From Turbatrix aceti (lineage: Eukaryota > Nematoda > Chromadorea > Rhabditida > Panagrolaimidae), in NCBI GenBank assembly GCA_963969345.1, contig OZ017770.1, positions 9,469,318 through 9,533,317 on the forward strand: a DNA stretch of 64,000 bases, written 5' to 3'. A program made the translations under genes and the position numbers. Shown piece by piece: positions 1 through 10,742 of this stretch. Within the stretch, counting starts at the first letter, position 1; the number at the start of each line of letters is the position of its first letter. Below the pieces are notes generated by a model. The model was not told where the DNA came from. It worked only from the letters and a program-made list of their open reading frames with translations, and made no database searches.

Positions 1-7
1 AGAAGCA

Positions 8-1219
8 ATGGAAACAGAAACGGCAGCAACCACAACGACAACTACGGCGCAACTCAACATGCTATCCATCTACATCCCCGCAGATGAAGTACCCAAATTC
101 ACCGGAAATGGAACACAGGCGTTCACTCAATGGTTACGACAACTCGAACTACAGATGACCAAGCACCCCTTTCAACCCGATGAACGACAACGTCTAGCCT
201 ACCTAGTATCAAAACTCAAAGGAATAGCTCTCTTGACATACGACTCACTGCCGCAGAACATCAGAAACAACTACTACGAAGCAACTGAAGCCCTACATCT
301 TCGATTCTCCAACAACGCAGCAATAAGAATAATCTTCAAAACGGAAAACGCCACACATGGAACAATGGAATTAGAAAACTCGACAACCGAAACGGAAACG
401 CATACAACGACGCGAATCGCTCAAATCAATATGATGGAAGATAAAACCCCACGCGACGACATACCTTTCTTTGAAGGAAACCCGACGCAATTATTCAATC
501 AATGGCTACGGAAACTCGAACTGCTAATGGCAAGAAGCACCCAAGATTTCACCGAAGAAAATCGAAAGGCCCACTTAGTATCAAGACTCAAAGGTAAAGC
601 CTTGATGGCATACGACACATTTCCAGACAACGTAAGAGACAGCTACGACGAAACGGTTCAAGCTCTACATCAACGCTTCCCAAGTGCCAACGCAAAGATC
701 GCAGCAGAAGAAGAATTCGCCCAATGCTACCAGAAAACAGGAGAAAGCGTATTTGAGTATTCAACTCGCTTGGCAACCCTCGTGTACACCATGATGGAAG
801 GAGAACCGCCTGCAAGCATCGAAAGTACTCTCAGAAGAGAAACAATCAACAGAATGCTTCCCACAATGAGCGCCTTCATACGTGGACATAATCCCGCTAC
901 GACCGAAGAAGCAATCGCTCTGGCACACCGGCAAGAAATAATTGCGGAACAAACCGCACGAGCAGAAAAACTGATCAACGCAACCGCCAATCAACTATCA
1001 AATACGTTGACTATCTCCGACGGAAAATGCTACAAATGTCAAAAATCAGGACACTTCGCAAAAGAATGTCGCGAACAAAGGTGCTACTACTGTCAGAAAA
1101 CCGGACACTACGCAAACGAATGCAGAACCAGGAAAAGAAATAACGGCAGCAATCAATACCGACGCAACAACCGGTACAACCGACAATATTCGCCACATCC
1201 AAGGAAAACCAGTGGTTGA
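8..1219 (+). CDS. Retrotransposon Gag polyprotein with duplicated N-terminal half and two CCHC zinc knuckles
   Basis: A 403-codon open frame. The C-terminal region has two CX2CX4HX4C zinc knuckles (CYKCQKSGHFAKEC and CYYCQKTGHYANEC, about residues 338-371) followed by a basic Asn/Arg/Tyr-rich tail, the nucleic-acid-binding part of a Gag. Residues about 25-100 and 145-260 are two copies of the same helical Gag-type domain: each has a FxGN motif, a QWLRxLEL helix, a VSxLKGxAL segment and an ALHxRF segment. The copies begin with matching Thr/Glu-rich leaders, so the 5' end of gag was duplicated in tandem; the first copy is shorter. The frame ends at a single TGA and stays open beyond it into the next feature. 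No protease, reverse transcriptase or integrase is visible. Likely role: capsid protein of a Ty3/gypsy- or BEL-like element. The start is the first ATG after the window edge, and a longer upstream part is possible. Confidence 0.85.
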   Translation: METETAATTTTTTAQLNMLSIYIPADEVPKFTGNGTQAFTQWLRQLELQMTKHPFQPDERQRLAYLVSKLKGIALLTYDSLPQNIRNNYYEATEALHLRFSNNAAIRIIFKTENATHGTMELENSTTETETHTTTRIAQINMMEDKTPRDDIPFFEGNPTQLFNQWLRKLELLMARSTQDFTEENRKAHLVSRLKGKALMAYDTFPDNVRDSYDETVQALHQRFPSANAKIAAEEEFAQCYQKTGESVFEYSTRLATLVYTMMEGEPPASIESTLRRETINRMLPTMSAFIRGHNPATTEEAIALAHRQEIIAEQTARAEKLINATANQLSNTLTISDGKCYKCQKSGHFAKECREQRCYYCQKTGHYANECRTRKRNNGSNQYRRNNRYNRQYSPHPRKTSG

Positions 1220-2206
1220 TTTCGAAACAACGGCAACAAAATTTCCAGCCGCACGCGTTCACTGTCACCCGGATACAACAACGGTTCACACAAGAACCAT
1301 GGCCGAAATCGCAGCAGAACTCCAGAACGAAGAACAACCATAAGATTTGCAGACGCAAATGTCGTTCAAGCTCCAACATTCACAATGATGCCAATCGGCA
1401 CAACCAAGTCGACGACGGAAAAGAAGAAGACTTGCAAGATGACAAAATGTCTCACAACACTCACCATAATGGCAATCTTCACATCACCAGCAACCGCTCT
1501 GATTCAAACAGACGATGTACTGTTTTGTACAAAAGACGCGCCAACTTCATATTGGACACTGCCAGACAAACCGCCCTGTCACGCCCCAGACTTTCGCACC
1601 TTAGACGCCGTAATCGACACAACATGGGAAATATACCGACCGAACACGATTGAATACCAAACGATCGCTCATCACTGTCAATGCAGACGCACGATTCAAT
1701 CACACAAATGTGGTTTCTTTGGAAGTGACATCTATTCCGAACCAATAACAGAACCTGTAACAACAACAGCAGCAGAATGCAAACGAATGGCAACAGTGCA
1801 GCTATCGGATCACGGTACGCTTATAAACAAAACAGCTTTCTTTGCGACCAACAACACGATCAACTTCCCTGATTACTGGTTTCCACGATACATGTGGAGT
1901 GATACAGAATCAGTCATCAACTGCTACCTTAACACAACGAACATTTACACCCGACATGGAACTGAAGAAATCACGAAGGCAATCGTCTCNNNNNNNNNNN
2001 NNNNNNNNNNNNNNNNNNNNNNNNNNNNNNNNNNNNNNNNNNNNNNNNNNNNNNNNNNNNNNNNNNNNNNNNNNNNNNNNNNNNNNNNNNNNNNNNNNNN
2101 NNNNNNNNNNNNNNNNNNNNNNNNNNNNNNNNNNNNNNNNNNNNNNNNNNNNNNNNNNNNNNNNNNNNNNNNNNNNNNNNNNNNNNNNNTCGGCCTAGAA
2201 GAATAA
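1220..2206 (+). pseudogene. Env-like glycoprotein segment of the same retroelement, interrupted by an assembly gap
   Basis: The frame stays open from the codon after the Gag TGA; the first ATG pair is at 1385. After a basic linker comes a hydrophobic stretch (about 1460-1500) resembling a signal peptide. A cysteine-rich ectodomain-like region follows, with several Asn-X-Thr glycosylation sequons. This resembles envelope glycoproteins carried by some invertebrate LTR retroelements. A run of 200 N bases (1990-2189) hides the middle or end, and only a few codons follow before a stop. Pol is missing between gag and env, so the element is deleted or is a non-autonomous derivative. The assignment rests on overall character and position, not on a diagnostic motif. 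An unrelated secreted protein cannot be excluded. Confidence 0.5.
1990..2189. other. Assembly gap (200 N)
   Basis: Run of N of exactly 200 bases, the usual placeholder for a gap of unknown size. It lies inside the Env-like segment, so the true length and frame across it are unknown. Confidence 0.99.
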
Positions 2207-2208
2207 CC

Positions 2209-2232
2209 TGGAAAGAGAGAGAAGATTGGGGA
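2209..2232 (+). promoter_or_regulatory. Candidate polypurine tract of the Gag/Env retroelement
   Basis: Almost pure purine run (GGAAAGAGAGAGAAGATTGG onward) directly after the last Env-like codons. This is where the plus-strand primer of an LTR retroelement sits, just upstream of the 3' LTR. The LTR itself was not delimited because no second copy is in the window. Confidence 0.45.
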
Positions 2233-2829
2233 TTAAGCTCAGCGTCGATCTCGAGACTACGAAATGTTTTCAGTTGTTGTAAACATCTGTTGACGACTTC
2301 TAAAATGCAACGTATTTTTTTAGTTAAAGTTTTTTTGTGGAGAAAAAAATTTATTTTTAGTTATTTTGTTGTCAACACCATTTTCTGGGTAACCGTTGAC
2401 AACGCAGGATGTATAATGAGTCTACTGATCACGTTCTTATGCTTTGAACTCAATGTTGACTTTTTTTGTAACTAGCCAGTCAACGCACTTTTGCAAGTAG
2501 GGACTTCCTGCCTGTTTGATGGATAGTTGGGGGACTCACTCGGTCAGTCGTTGGCCACCCAGCCAGCCAGCTGGTCCTTTCTTTTTTCCACACACACTGC
2601 TGCGCGTTTAAACGTACTGTGGGGTACAACAAATACAAAAACACAAAATTCGTTCAGATAAATTAATTTTTTCTGCGCTGAGTTTGACAATACGCTGAGT
2701 TTTACTACGCTGAATCATCCTACTCTGAATTATTCCTGCGCCGAGTTTTTTTACGCTGAGTTTGTCAGTGCGCTGAGTTTTCCTTTGCGCGGAATTGCCC
2801 TAGAGCCAATTTATTTCGATTGCCCTCGG
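2233..2829. repeat. Gene-free stretch with degenerate CGCTGAGTTT repeats
   Basis: No supported gene. From about 2672 to 2805 the decamer CGCTGAGTTT and close variants (CGCTGAATCA, CGCCGAGTTT, CTCTGAATTA) recur about seven times every 15-22 bp, forming a loose direct-repeat cluster immediately upstream of the palindrome at 2830. Confidence 0.55.
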
Positions 2830-2967
2830 AAAATTTGCATATGATTTCTGTATATAAGCTCGCGCCTTCAAATAAACTAGGAGAGACTTGAGTGAGTCGA
2901 ACGTGGAGATACTCCATCAGTTTATTTGATGGCGCGAGCTTATATACAGAAATCATATGCAAATTTT
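2830..2967. repeat. Palindrome with 49-bp arms and TATA-like cores
   Basis: Left arm 2830-2878 and right arm 2919-2967 are inverted complements with about one mismatch, separated by 40 bp. Each arm contains GTATATAAGCTCGCG, a TATA-like sequence facing the outside of the loop. The structure could be a foldback-element end pair or a divergent promoter; no target duplication was identified. Confidence 0.8.
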
Positions 2968-3011
2968 AGGCAGTCAACAATATACATCATCTTTTCCTTC
3001 CAATTGAGAGC

Positions 3012-3236
3012 TTAAGAGTCGGGTTCGGTAGCCAATCGTAGATGCTCCAAGTGCGATTTCCAATGATGAGACAGTATACGGGCTTGTTCTGCAAGAGCCA
3101 GGTACTTCGGAGTTTTCCCATGGCGAGTTTCTTCGCTGAGAGCCTTGCGAAGAGTATGCCCTCGTTCGCGCTTGATCTTCTGAAGTTCTTCATGGAGCTT
3201 CTCAGTCGGGGTAGACGGCGTATGCGCCGGCTTCAT
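3012..3236 (-). CDS. Small charged hypothetical protein or exon
   Basis: A 74-codon frame, rich in Lys, Glu, His and Arg and predicted largely helical. It begins with MKPAHTPSTPTEKLHEEL and ends with ATEPDS before a stop. Composition is protein-like and different from the surrounding low-complexity DNA. There is no recognised domain. It may be a single small gene, an exon of a larger one, or a Gag relic. No convincing splice acceptor was seen immediately upstream of the ATG. Confidence 0.35.
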   Translation of the reverse strand: MKPAHTPSTPTEKLHEELQKIKRERGHTLRKALSEETRHGKTPKYLALAEQARILSHHWKSHLEHLRLATEPDS

Positions 3237-3977
3237 GTTGTTAAGGTAGGCAAGATAACGGCAAACACAAATTGCGTCCAGTACGTCTCTTATGTGCCCG
3301 GTTCTGTAAGTTCTTCAAAATCAAAAAAAAAATACAAGGGTTTTAGACACCAGAAGAAACCTGTGCAAAATCGAATTCGCAGTTCGAGCCACCTACCGAA
3401 ATTCCATGTTCTCTTCCACACCGCATCAAACACGTGCCACCGCCGCCGCTTCCCTATTGCGATGCTTGAAAGACAAGCTGCAGCGTTAAATTTAAACGCA
3501 TTTTGTTTTTCATTTGTTGTAATGCTTCATATTTTGTGTGGGCAAAAAAATACTTCATTTCACAAAATACGAGTACACTACGGTAATTGAGTATAGAAAA
3601 AAAACATACTCTCGCAAATGGAGTTAAAATGAGAAAAAGCCACAACGTAAAATAAAACCCCCCAAAAAATACCTGTGAAGACGGATTCCAGGACGGTATA
3701 CAAGTCAGGTGAGAGCAAATCAAATCAGTTCAAGACAAATGAATCGAACACAAAAAAGAACAGAAGGCAGAACATAGTAAAATGAAACAGTAGTAAAAAG
3801 TATGTCAACTAACCACAAAAAATAGGACCACCCGACCAGACAAAAAAATTAACAAAAAAATAATCCATTTTTGCTGTTAATTTGGCCTCGTGTAGGGTAC
3901 GTGTCTGTTTTTTGGTAGCATAAAAAATGGAAATAAACACTCAAAATGCGTGTGTGTAGCTCACCGGGTCCGCTGGG
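3237..3977. other. Intergenic, AT-rich, no supported gene
   Basis: Poly-A/T-rich spacer. Open frames here (for example 3042-3590 on +) are low complexity and show no protein-like composition. Confidence 0.5.
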
Positions 3978-5809
3978 CTAGTAGAGCATCCGACTGCGAT
4001 CTCTTGCTAACTTGAGAACCAACTCGAAGTGCTCATCGCAGGCAAGTTTGAGTGACTGGATGCCTTTTCGCTCGGCCATGAGTCTGACCTTTTGAACGTC
4101 GCCAGCATTCAGGCCATTCGTCGTAACCACGGATGCGAGGGACATTGTGACGTAGTTCTGAAAAAAGAGACTTCAGTTAGATAAAAAACTGATTTTTATT
4201 CCCAAAAAATATTTTTAAAATTAAAATTGAAGTAAAACAATGATTTTTAATTTTACGCGTTTTTCGGATTTTAACAAAAAAATTTGAATTCGGATAAACA
4301 ATTTGTGGGTTTCTAAAAACAATTTTTGTTATAAACCCAAATATTTTTTTTTAAAGATTTAAAAAAATCGTAATTTTTATACAGAAAAATAATTTTTACG
4401 ACAAAAGTATAAAAAAAGCCACGATATTCACAAAAAAAAATTGATGCTAATATCAAAAACTGTTTTTGGGTCCTAATTGAAACATATTTTTTTTAAACAC
4501 TAACATTTAATTTTTACGGTAAAACCCTCTTGATAACCAAAAACCCCAACTTCAGTCCTTCAAGTTGCATGAGAAATCACATGGCCACCAAAAGATCATC
4601 TTTGATCCCCAGCTACCCGACCAGAGCTCACAGCCGAACCCAATTACCGCATCCTTGGTCGGCCGAGACGTCTTTTATAGCCCCGGTCCTACCACAAAAC
4701 AAATCGATAGCAATCGTCTTCGACGGAGACAAACCAAAGCCCATCCATATTCTCTTCTTTTCTGTCCAACACGCAACCAAAAAAATATTTATAAGAAAAT
4801 TCTGCCATGAAAGCCTACGCTCTTCGTCTTTTGCTACTTTCATTCATGATCAAAATTGTGAAAATCGATAAATTTTTATAAATTTTAAAAAGAACATTCG
4901 GTGTGAAAAAAAATGTGTTGAAAATCGCCAAGTCCCCAAAAAATTTTAAAAATCCCCCAAAACCCCAAACAATCATCGTAACCCACCGTCAGCTCCGGCA
5001 TATCGTAAACATGCGCAAACTGGAAGAGATCACTGGAGACGCTTAAGATATCGTCGCCAAAGGCTCCCAGGTAGCAAAAGTCGACCGCAAGCTGCACAAT
5101 GTCGGCTTCAAAGTTTGAAATGTTAATCAGGGATTGCGTCGAGAATATGCGAGCCAGAACCCGTGACTTGCGTGCCAAGACTTTTCGATGAGCGTTGATC
5201 TCAATGTTATCGACGCTAATTTTGACATCACATGGACCGTAGAGCTTGATGCGTTCTTTCTCGACGGCGCGCTGTGTAATCGCGGGCATATCGAGGATTT
5301 TGACGACGAACGAATATTTGAGCTGAACCATGCCATCGATCGAGGACGGCGCATTGGCCTTGAGCTCTTCAATACCCCCCAGGCCGTCCGTCGACATTGT
5401 CTGACTCGAATTGGCGTACATTCTCTGGAGAACACTCACTGAAAGTGGACAAAAAACATATTTAAAAATCAGTTTTTATCCTCAATTTTATATAAAAAAC
5501 CCCAAAAAAATCCCAAAACCCACCTTTTCTCGACGTGCCAACGACCTCGGCAGACAACTTGACAATCATATCACAGTTGCTTTTGAGCAGGCATTGAAGG
5601 ACCAGACTGCCGTTTTCGACGAGAACGAAAAACTGGTAATTGTAGGCATCTCCGACGGTTGTACGCTCGGTGCTCGTGAAATACTTTTCAGACAGGTTGG
5701 ACACAGGAATTTTGAAAAACATCGTGGAATCACCCTGAAACAACGTCCACCATTTTACATCCCCAAAAAAAACAGACAAAAAACTCACAGTGTCCATCTG
5801 TGATACCAT
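3978..5809 (-). CDS. MATH-BTB-like protein, four exons, 287 aa
   Basis: Exons 5809-5789, 5734-5524, 5438-4987 and 4157-3978 join in frame through GT-AG introns to give 287 residues. The first part (to about residue 140) has alternating hydrophobic strands compatible with a divergent MATH/TRAF-homology fold. The central part is a BTB/POZ domain: GPCDVKISVDNIEINAHRKV, then ARIFST, then the VQLAVDFCYLG and LFQFAHVYDMPEL helices. The last exon continues with helices (QKVRLMAERKGIQSLKLACD) typical of the region after BTB. Known family role: BTB proteins dimerise, and MATH-BTB proteins recruit substrates to CUL3 ubiquitin ligases. The third intron is long (829 bp) and AT-rich. The start is the ATG preceding a tiny seven-codon exon; an upstream exon is possible. 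The MATH part is weak, so a BTB-only reading is also possible. Confidence 0.75.
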
Positions 5810-7345
5810 GTTTACCCGGAAAATGAGATGACAGACAAAAGAACGTTTAAAACGAGGCTAAATGCTTTGGCACCCTGTAGGACAGCACAAACACGTTCGA
5901 TTAACGTTCGAGCTTGACTCGGGGACACGAAACAATTCGTCTGAAATCGAGTAAAACCAAAAAAGTGCTTCAAACTCATGCGAGGATAAACCAACCTTTG
6001 AAATTTGAAACAAAAACTCCAAACACCGGCAGCCGCTGGTGTTGATTCGATCTATTATAGTAGCTGTGCCCTGTGATCGTTGAGACAGGAAGAACAAATC
6101 TAAAGCACAAACGACGATGACAAAGACGAAGTAGACCGCGTAGAGTGGTGAACTTCTTCGGCGATAAAAAATGCATAGCTTTCAAGCAGAGTTGGAACTT
6201 TCGTTGCGAGAACCGCAAAAATATCAAAAATGGAAAAAGCCTGCAGCCTGCAAGGATTTTGCTCCAAGTGAAAGTGAAAGTCGGGGGACGTCCCAGGGAT
6301 TCTCAGGGGGATTATTCCCGTGATCCCCGGGGATTCCCCCGCCCAAAAGTAATCCCCCAGGGGATTTGGGGATAAAAATTAAAAAAAAAGGCGTATTTTT
6401 GCTTCCATGACACTTTTTTAAGTCAAATTTAATGGTAAGATTCAACAATAAGAAAAGAACCTATAAGTATTTATAATAACAAATTATGCTGGAGCACAGT
6501 TTTCTGGATAAATTCCTCCTTTCCATAAACTAAGCGAAAAACAAAGGAAAGAAAAACGAAGGAAGTCAACGCTTGAAGAAACACTGACGAAAACAAAAAA
6601 ATGACATAAAGACTAGCTCAGACAAGTCCAGTGCTGTATTTTGATTGCGACTGCTGATACTGAGCCTTTTGATTATTTTGGTTGACGTGATAAATTACTG
6701 TTCCGACGATTCTTTTGAGCACTGCTTCAAGGCGTTCGAGGGGGGTTTTCGTGTGATCGTGTGACGATCCGAAACATCCAATTCGTCGTCCGATCCGAAA
6801 TCCAATGCGTTAGATGATCAGATTATTTTAAAAATAAAGCGCAATTAAATACAGCACTTTTCTGTCTGTTTTCTTTGCACCGCCCGTACTCTTATTTAGC
6901 AGTCATCCATGGTGATAGTCCGTGAGCGACCGCGTTTTACCGCACTGCTTGCTGCTTGACGGTGCTCACCACCACCATTCGCAAATGATTGCAATTAGTG
7001 AGTTTGTTTCCAAAGCTACCTTACATGAACCAACTACTCATGAGAACGCATAAGCATAAAAAAATTGTTGCAACCTGTCTACTAGACTGAAAAACTCAAA
7101 AAGTAGAGGGCAATCTACAATTACGTTACGACATAATGCGTGATAGCCATTTTCTGTTTCGCAAGACCGGTAATCCCCTTTCTCGGTACCACTGATCCAA
7201 TTATTGTAATTATCGTTACTCAAAAAAATAATTATTTATCCAAAAAACGATGTTACAAAATTAAAATTTTAAAATAACTGTTAAAAAAATACGTTAAATA
7301 ATTAACAAAGTAATAAAACGCCTAAAACAAATTTGTTTGAAAAAG
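5810..7345. other. Intergenic with a foldback-element remnant at about 6279-6380
   Basis: No supported gene. Around 6279-6380 the DNA is saturated with GGGGATTCCC-type motifs (GTGATCCCCGGGGATTCCCC, AATCCCCCAGGGGATTTGGG). These match in style the interior of the foldback element at 22247-22602, so this is probably a decayed relative. A block at 6855-6960 is repeated at 16567-16660. Confidence 0.5.
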
Positions 7346-8500
7346 TTATTCATCGGTTTTCAAAAAGCTCAGATCTAACGGCCTCTCCGACACGATGACT
7401 GCCGTTGCGGTAGCGAGCTGCGAAGAGAAGATGGCAGGTGTGGAGGTCGAAAAGGTGGCATTCGCATCGGCGTTGTTATCTGTGATCGCAGGCATGAGCA
7501 CGCTGCCAATTGGCGCGACATCAGGAGCACTAAAAATTAAAATAATGAAAATTTGAAAGCAGATAGATCATATAATTTCAAAGTTACGACAAAGATAAGG
7601 AATTCGAAAAAGTAAACATCCACACTGTGGAATCGACTGCGATATGCTAGGAAATAACCACCACTCTATTATAAATATGTATAGTATGTCAAAAAGCCAA
7701 AAAAAACAGCGAGACGTCCAGGAGTGCAAATCAATAAACGCCACCGCTCACGGTGAGTTCAAAACGTAAAAAACAGTATTATGCAGGTGACCAGCACGCG
7801 TACGTTTGCGTAAACGTGTGCTCCAAAAAAACATGATTCAATTCAAATTGATAGGCACTGCACAAAATATGTAAATTCTACCCCAGGAACAAGAATAATG
7901 ACATAGCTAGTATATTATTGCAAAAAAACACAAAACACTTACTTGGTCGCCTCGCGGCTGTCCAGTGGATTGCCGGGGTACTCGTTGGCGAGAGCAAGGG
8001 AAAGAGTTGTGCTATCCTTCTTGCGGGCCAAGGTGAGCGAATGTTTGAGCGAACGCAGGCAGGAGAAATTGACGCCGGCGGTCATCAGGGTAGATGCCAT
8101 GTCGATAAGGAATTGCCTCGAAATATCTGGGAATCGAATGGCCGCACATTTGAGCTGCCACTGAAAAAGTATGTAATTTCTATAAAAACCCGCTCCAAAG
8201 ACTAAAAAAGGCAGCTAAATATGTACCAACCTGCATGAACTCCAGTTCAGCTGCTACGTGGTCGGGGTCGTGATTGTGTGATCCGGTTCTTGCCACGATG
8301 CTGCAACCGTCCCAGGAAGCAACGCGACCCTTGCATTTTTTACGATTGGAATACTTGCAAAGCCATGTCGTCGAAATTTTTGGAGTTTTTCCCTTTCTTT
8401 GGATGTTGTAGCTATATCCGTCAAAAAGAAGTTTAGGGTTTCCCTTCTGAGAAGTCAGCGAGTTCGCGACGAAAGGGTTGTATTTGCGAATAGTAAACAT
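7346..8500 (-). CDS. FLYWCH zinc-finger protein, three exons, 223 aa
   Basis: Exons 8500-8231, 8160-7943 and 7529-7346 join in frame (270+218+184 nt) to 223 residues. Residues about 22-82 form a FLYWCH-type zinc finger: LLFDGYSYN, then TTWLCKYSNRKKCKGRV, then TGSHNHDPD, giving the W-C, C and H-X-H ligands. FLYWCH fingers bind DNA, and in nematodes FLYWCH proteins act as transcriptional repressors; the target here is unknown. After the finger comes an AAELEFMQ helix and a region that lacks a known fold but is alignable to the paralogue at 12985-13633. The C-terminus is Ala/Ser/Thr-rich. The two paralogues lie in the same orientation, separated by an LTR element. Confidence 0.8.
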
Positions 8501-8695
8501 ATCTTGTTTACGACGACGTAATACTGAAAAAGCACGTCGTCGTAAACATTGCCAACCACGTTTGCTTCATTCATTAAGTCCGTCAACGCGCAGTTTCCAT
8601 AAACGACCGATAAACGCGTAAAAACGCCGACAAGTCAGCCACAAGCATCACACCAAAATAACCCCCTATAAACAACAAATCAATAACAATAATAC

Positions 8696-8984
8696 TATAA
8701 CTCTGGTCGTGATTCCAGTGCTATCTCTGTACCCCACTTTAGTGTTCGCCACGTATCCAACTCTTGATTACGATTACATGTTTATTACGCATCATGAGGA
8801 AGGGAAGGAGAGGGCCAAACGGAGAGAGAGAGAAGAAGAGAGGGAGTCCCGGCCTCAACCGGTCTTTGGCTGAGGCCCAGTCCAGACTGCCGCGACGTGT
8901 CTCCACGCCGCGAGCGCTCGCCTATTTTGCAAGGCGGGGTTAGAAATGAGGGGCTGGCTAAAGGGGTCTTCCACTGGGGTTACA
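8696..8984 (-). repeat. 3' LTR of the gag-only element
   Basis: 289-bp copy of the terminal repeat; its outer edge abuts the ATAC target duplication at 8692-8695. Contains a purine-rich AGAGAGAGAAGAAGAGAGGG stretch on the + strand. Confidence 0.85.
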
Positions 8985-9190
8985 TCTACCCCACCGGCAG
9001 AAAATACACTTCCCCTGAAGTGTAAAATAGGGACATAAAAAAAAAACCATTACGAGGGTGATTATCGCGTTGTCGGCAGGAGACGATGCTTAGGGTCACC
9101 GGATGTTTTGACGATCGGGGGAGAGCGAGTGACGGCGCCTGAGGATGGGTGATGTTTTGGCAATTTGGCGCTTCGTTGTCGAAGTGGGCG

Positions 9191-9733
9191 TATAAAAGAA
9201 GCTCCGAGTTGAGTAGTGTCTCAATCACTTTACAAGTTTCTTGGGATGAATGCTACTGGTGTTGCTACCGAGCCTTTGCGCCCATTTCGGCACATGGTGG
9301 GTCCGCTTCGAGTATGACGATGTCCACATCGTTTTTGTTTCTAGCGGTTCCTGTCGACTGAGTGTCTGGATATCGAGTGTCCGGACACTTACAGCTGTGT
9401 GCGGCCATACCGCCACATCCGTCCCATTTTCTGTTGGCCGGATGGTCTGCCGCCGGATATGGGTCGTCACTCTCCCGTGATGGAAGTCGAGACCATCGTC
9501 ATCATCGGGTTGTCCCTGATCATCCTGGCTCTTCTGATCTCGATCATTTGTCTCGTACGTCGTCGTGAATGCCGTTGCGATCGTCCGCTCGCCACTGGCG
9601 GGCAGTCGTTTCCTCGATGCTGTTCCTCTCTCTGTTATGGGGCCGTGCGTTTCTCCTTCAGCCAACCAAGATGGTGAATGATTTACGAATTGGGTCTATA
9701 AAGAGATAACTGTTACAATTAGTTTTTAATAAA
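9191..9733 (+). CDS. Antisense two-exon gene for a 127-aa single-pass membrane protein inside the LTR element
   Basis: A compact + strand unit: TATAAAAG box at 9191-9198, ATG at 9246, exon 9246-9296, a 48-bp intron 9297-9344 (GTGGGT...TTCTAG), exon 9345-9677, and an AATAAA signal at 9728-9733. The frame is open only when the intron is removed from the codon series. The product has a cysteine-containing N-terminal domain (four Cys before the membrane). One strong transmembrane segment follows at about residues 67-88, with core TIVIIGLSLIILALLISIIC. A basic RRRECRCDR stop-transfer sequence and a Cys/Arg-rich cytoplasmic tail come next. It runs opposite to the host element and lies between gag and the polypurine tract. 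No family was recognised. It may be a captured host gene or an antisense accessory gene of the retroelement. The promoter and splice model are my reading. Confidence 0.55.
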
Positions 9734-9903
9734 GTTCGATGCTCTATGCGACTGTTCCCCTCATTTAGCATCTCTACTGGGGTAGGGTTTTACCAAAAAA
9801 AAAATTTTGTAAAAATTTCAAAAAATACAATTAATCATACAAATTAAAAAATTGTTTTTATGGGGTCTGGGAACAGTCGATTATTTTTCCCCGCGCCACG
9901 CTG

Positions 9904-10742
9904 TTACCAGCGTGTGCGGAGTGGCAACACATGATCGTCTATGTGTGCCAGGATTTCTTCTTCCTGTACCGCTTTTTCTACCGCTTCGTCCAATGTGGAC
10001 TCCGCAGTGACTTCTCTTGCCACTCTTCGTTTTAGTTCAGGCCGAAGTCCGTTGACGAACATTTCTAATGTTAATGTTTGTCTATGGGCATCTTCAAAAG
10101 TCGGCGCAGGGTATCTGATCTTCGCTGTTTCCTTTAGTCTACGCGCGTAGGCTCGAGCCGTCTCCTCCGCCTTTTGTTTGGAGTGCATGGTTCTAATCAA
10201 CGTTGCCGAGCTTTCTTTAAATTTCTCGCAGCCTCATCAAGAAATTGGTCCCAAGGAAGACTACCGTCGATGCTGTCAAAAACATCTAGGGCGTCGCCTT
10301 TCATACAGGAGCGCATCGTTCTCCGGATACTTGCTGGCGGCAAATTATAGAACTCTGCTAGGGAGTTAAATTCCTTAACAAAGTCTTGAAATGGGGTGCC
10401 TGCGTGTGGGCCAGTAAATTTTGGCATTTCGGCGTAATTTGGTAGCTTACGTGTTTGCGCCCTCATGTTGACTGGGGGGTGTGCTACGCTTTTCCGAGTG
10501 GTATTTTTTCTCCAAAAATTTTTGAAACCGACCTTGGCTCTGAACTTGAGCTTTCCCAAAGTTGACGTTTTGGGTTTGTATTCCTCGTTGGTCGAGGTGG
10601 AGTGGTCACTGTCTCCGTCGGTGTCCTCTTTGTCCGGCACGGGAGCAGGAGTGGCTGGAGGTGTTTCTTGACGCGCTGGCTTCTGCACACGGTAGGGTGG
10701 TTGTTGGCGGTATTGGGTTTTCGACCGTGTTATCGCTGGCAT
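9904..10742 (-). pseudogene. Gag of the LTR element, split by one frameshift
   Basis: Frame one runs 10742-10197: a Pro/Thr-rich N-terminus, a basic segment, then the capsid-like LPNYAEMPKFTGP, FQDFVKEFNSL and GDALDVFDSI motifs. The continuation is in another frame, 10200-9904, with KQKAEETARAYARRLKETA and VNGLRPELKRRV, the classical second half of a Ty3/gypsy Gag domain. The two overlap by a few bases (TTGA), so a single indel or a programmed shift separates them. No zinc knuckle was found after the second part. Given the near-identical LTRs, the frame break is either recent damage or a sequencing/assembly error. Confidence 0.8.

Noticed and set aside
3957..4030. tRNA-like D-arm motif (TAGCTCA and AGTAGAGCATC)
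   Set aside because: No matching T-arm or acceptor stem; the bases are explained as the 3' coding end of the MATH-BTB-like gene on the other strand.
9225..9665. 146-codon minus-strand frame within the LTR element as a viral accessory gene
   Set aside because: It is the shadow of the antisense membrane-protein gene, which has the better promoter, splice and transmembrane evidence.
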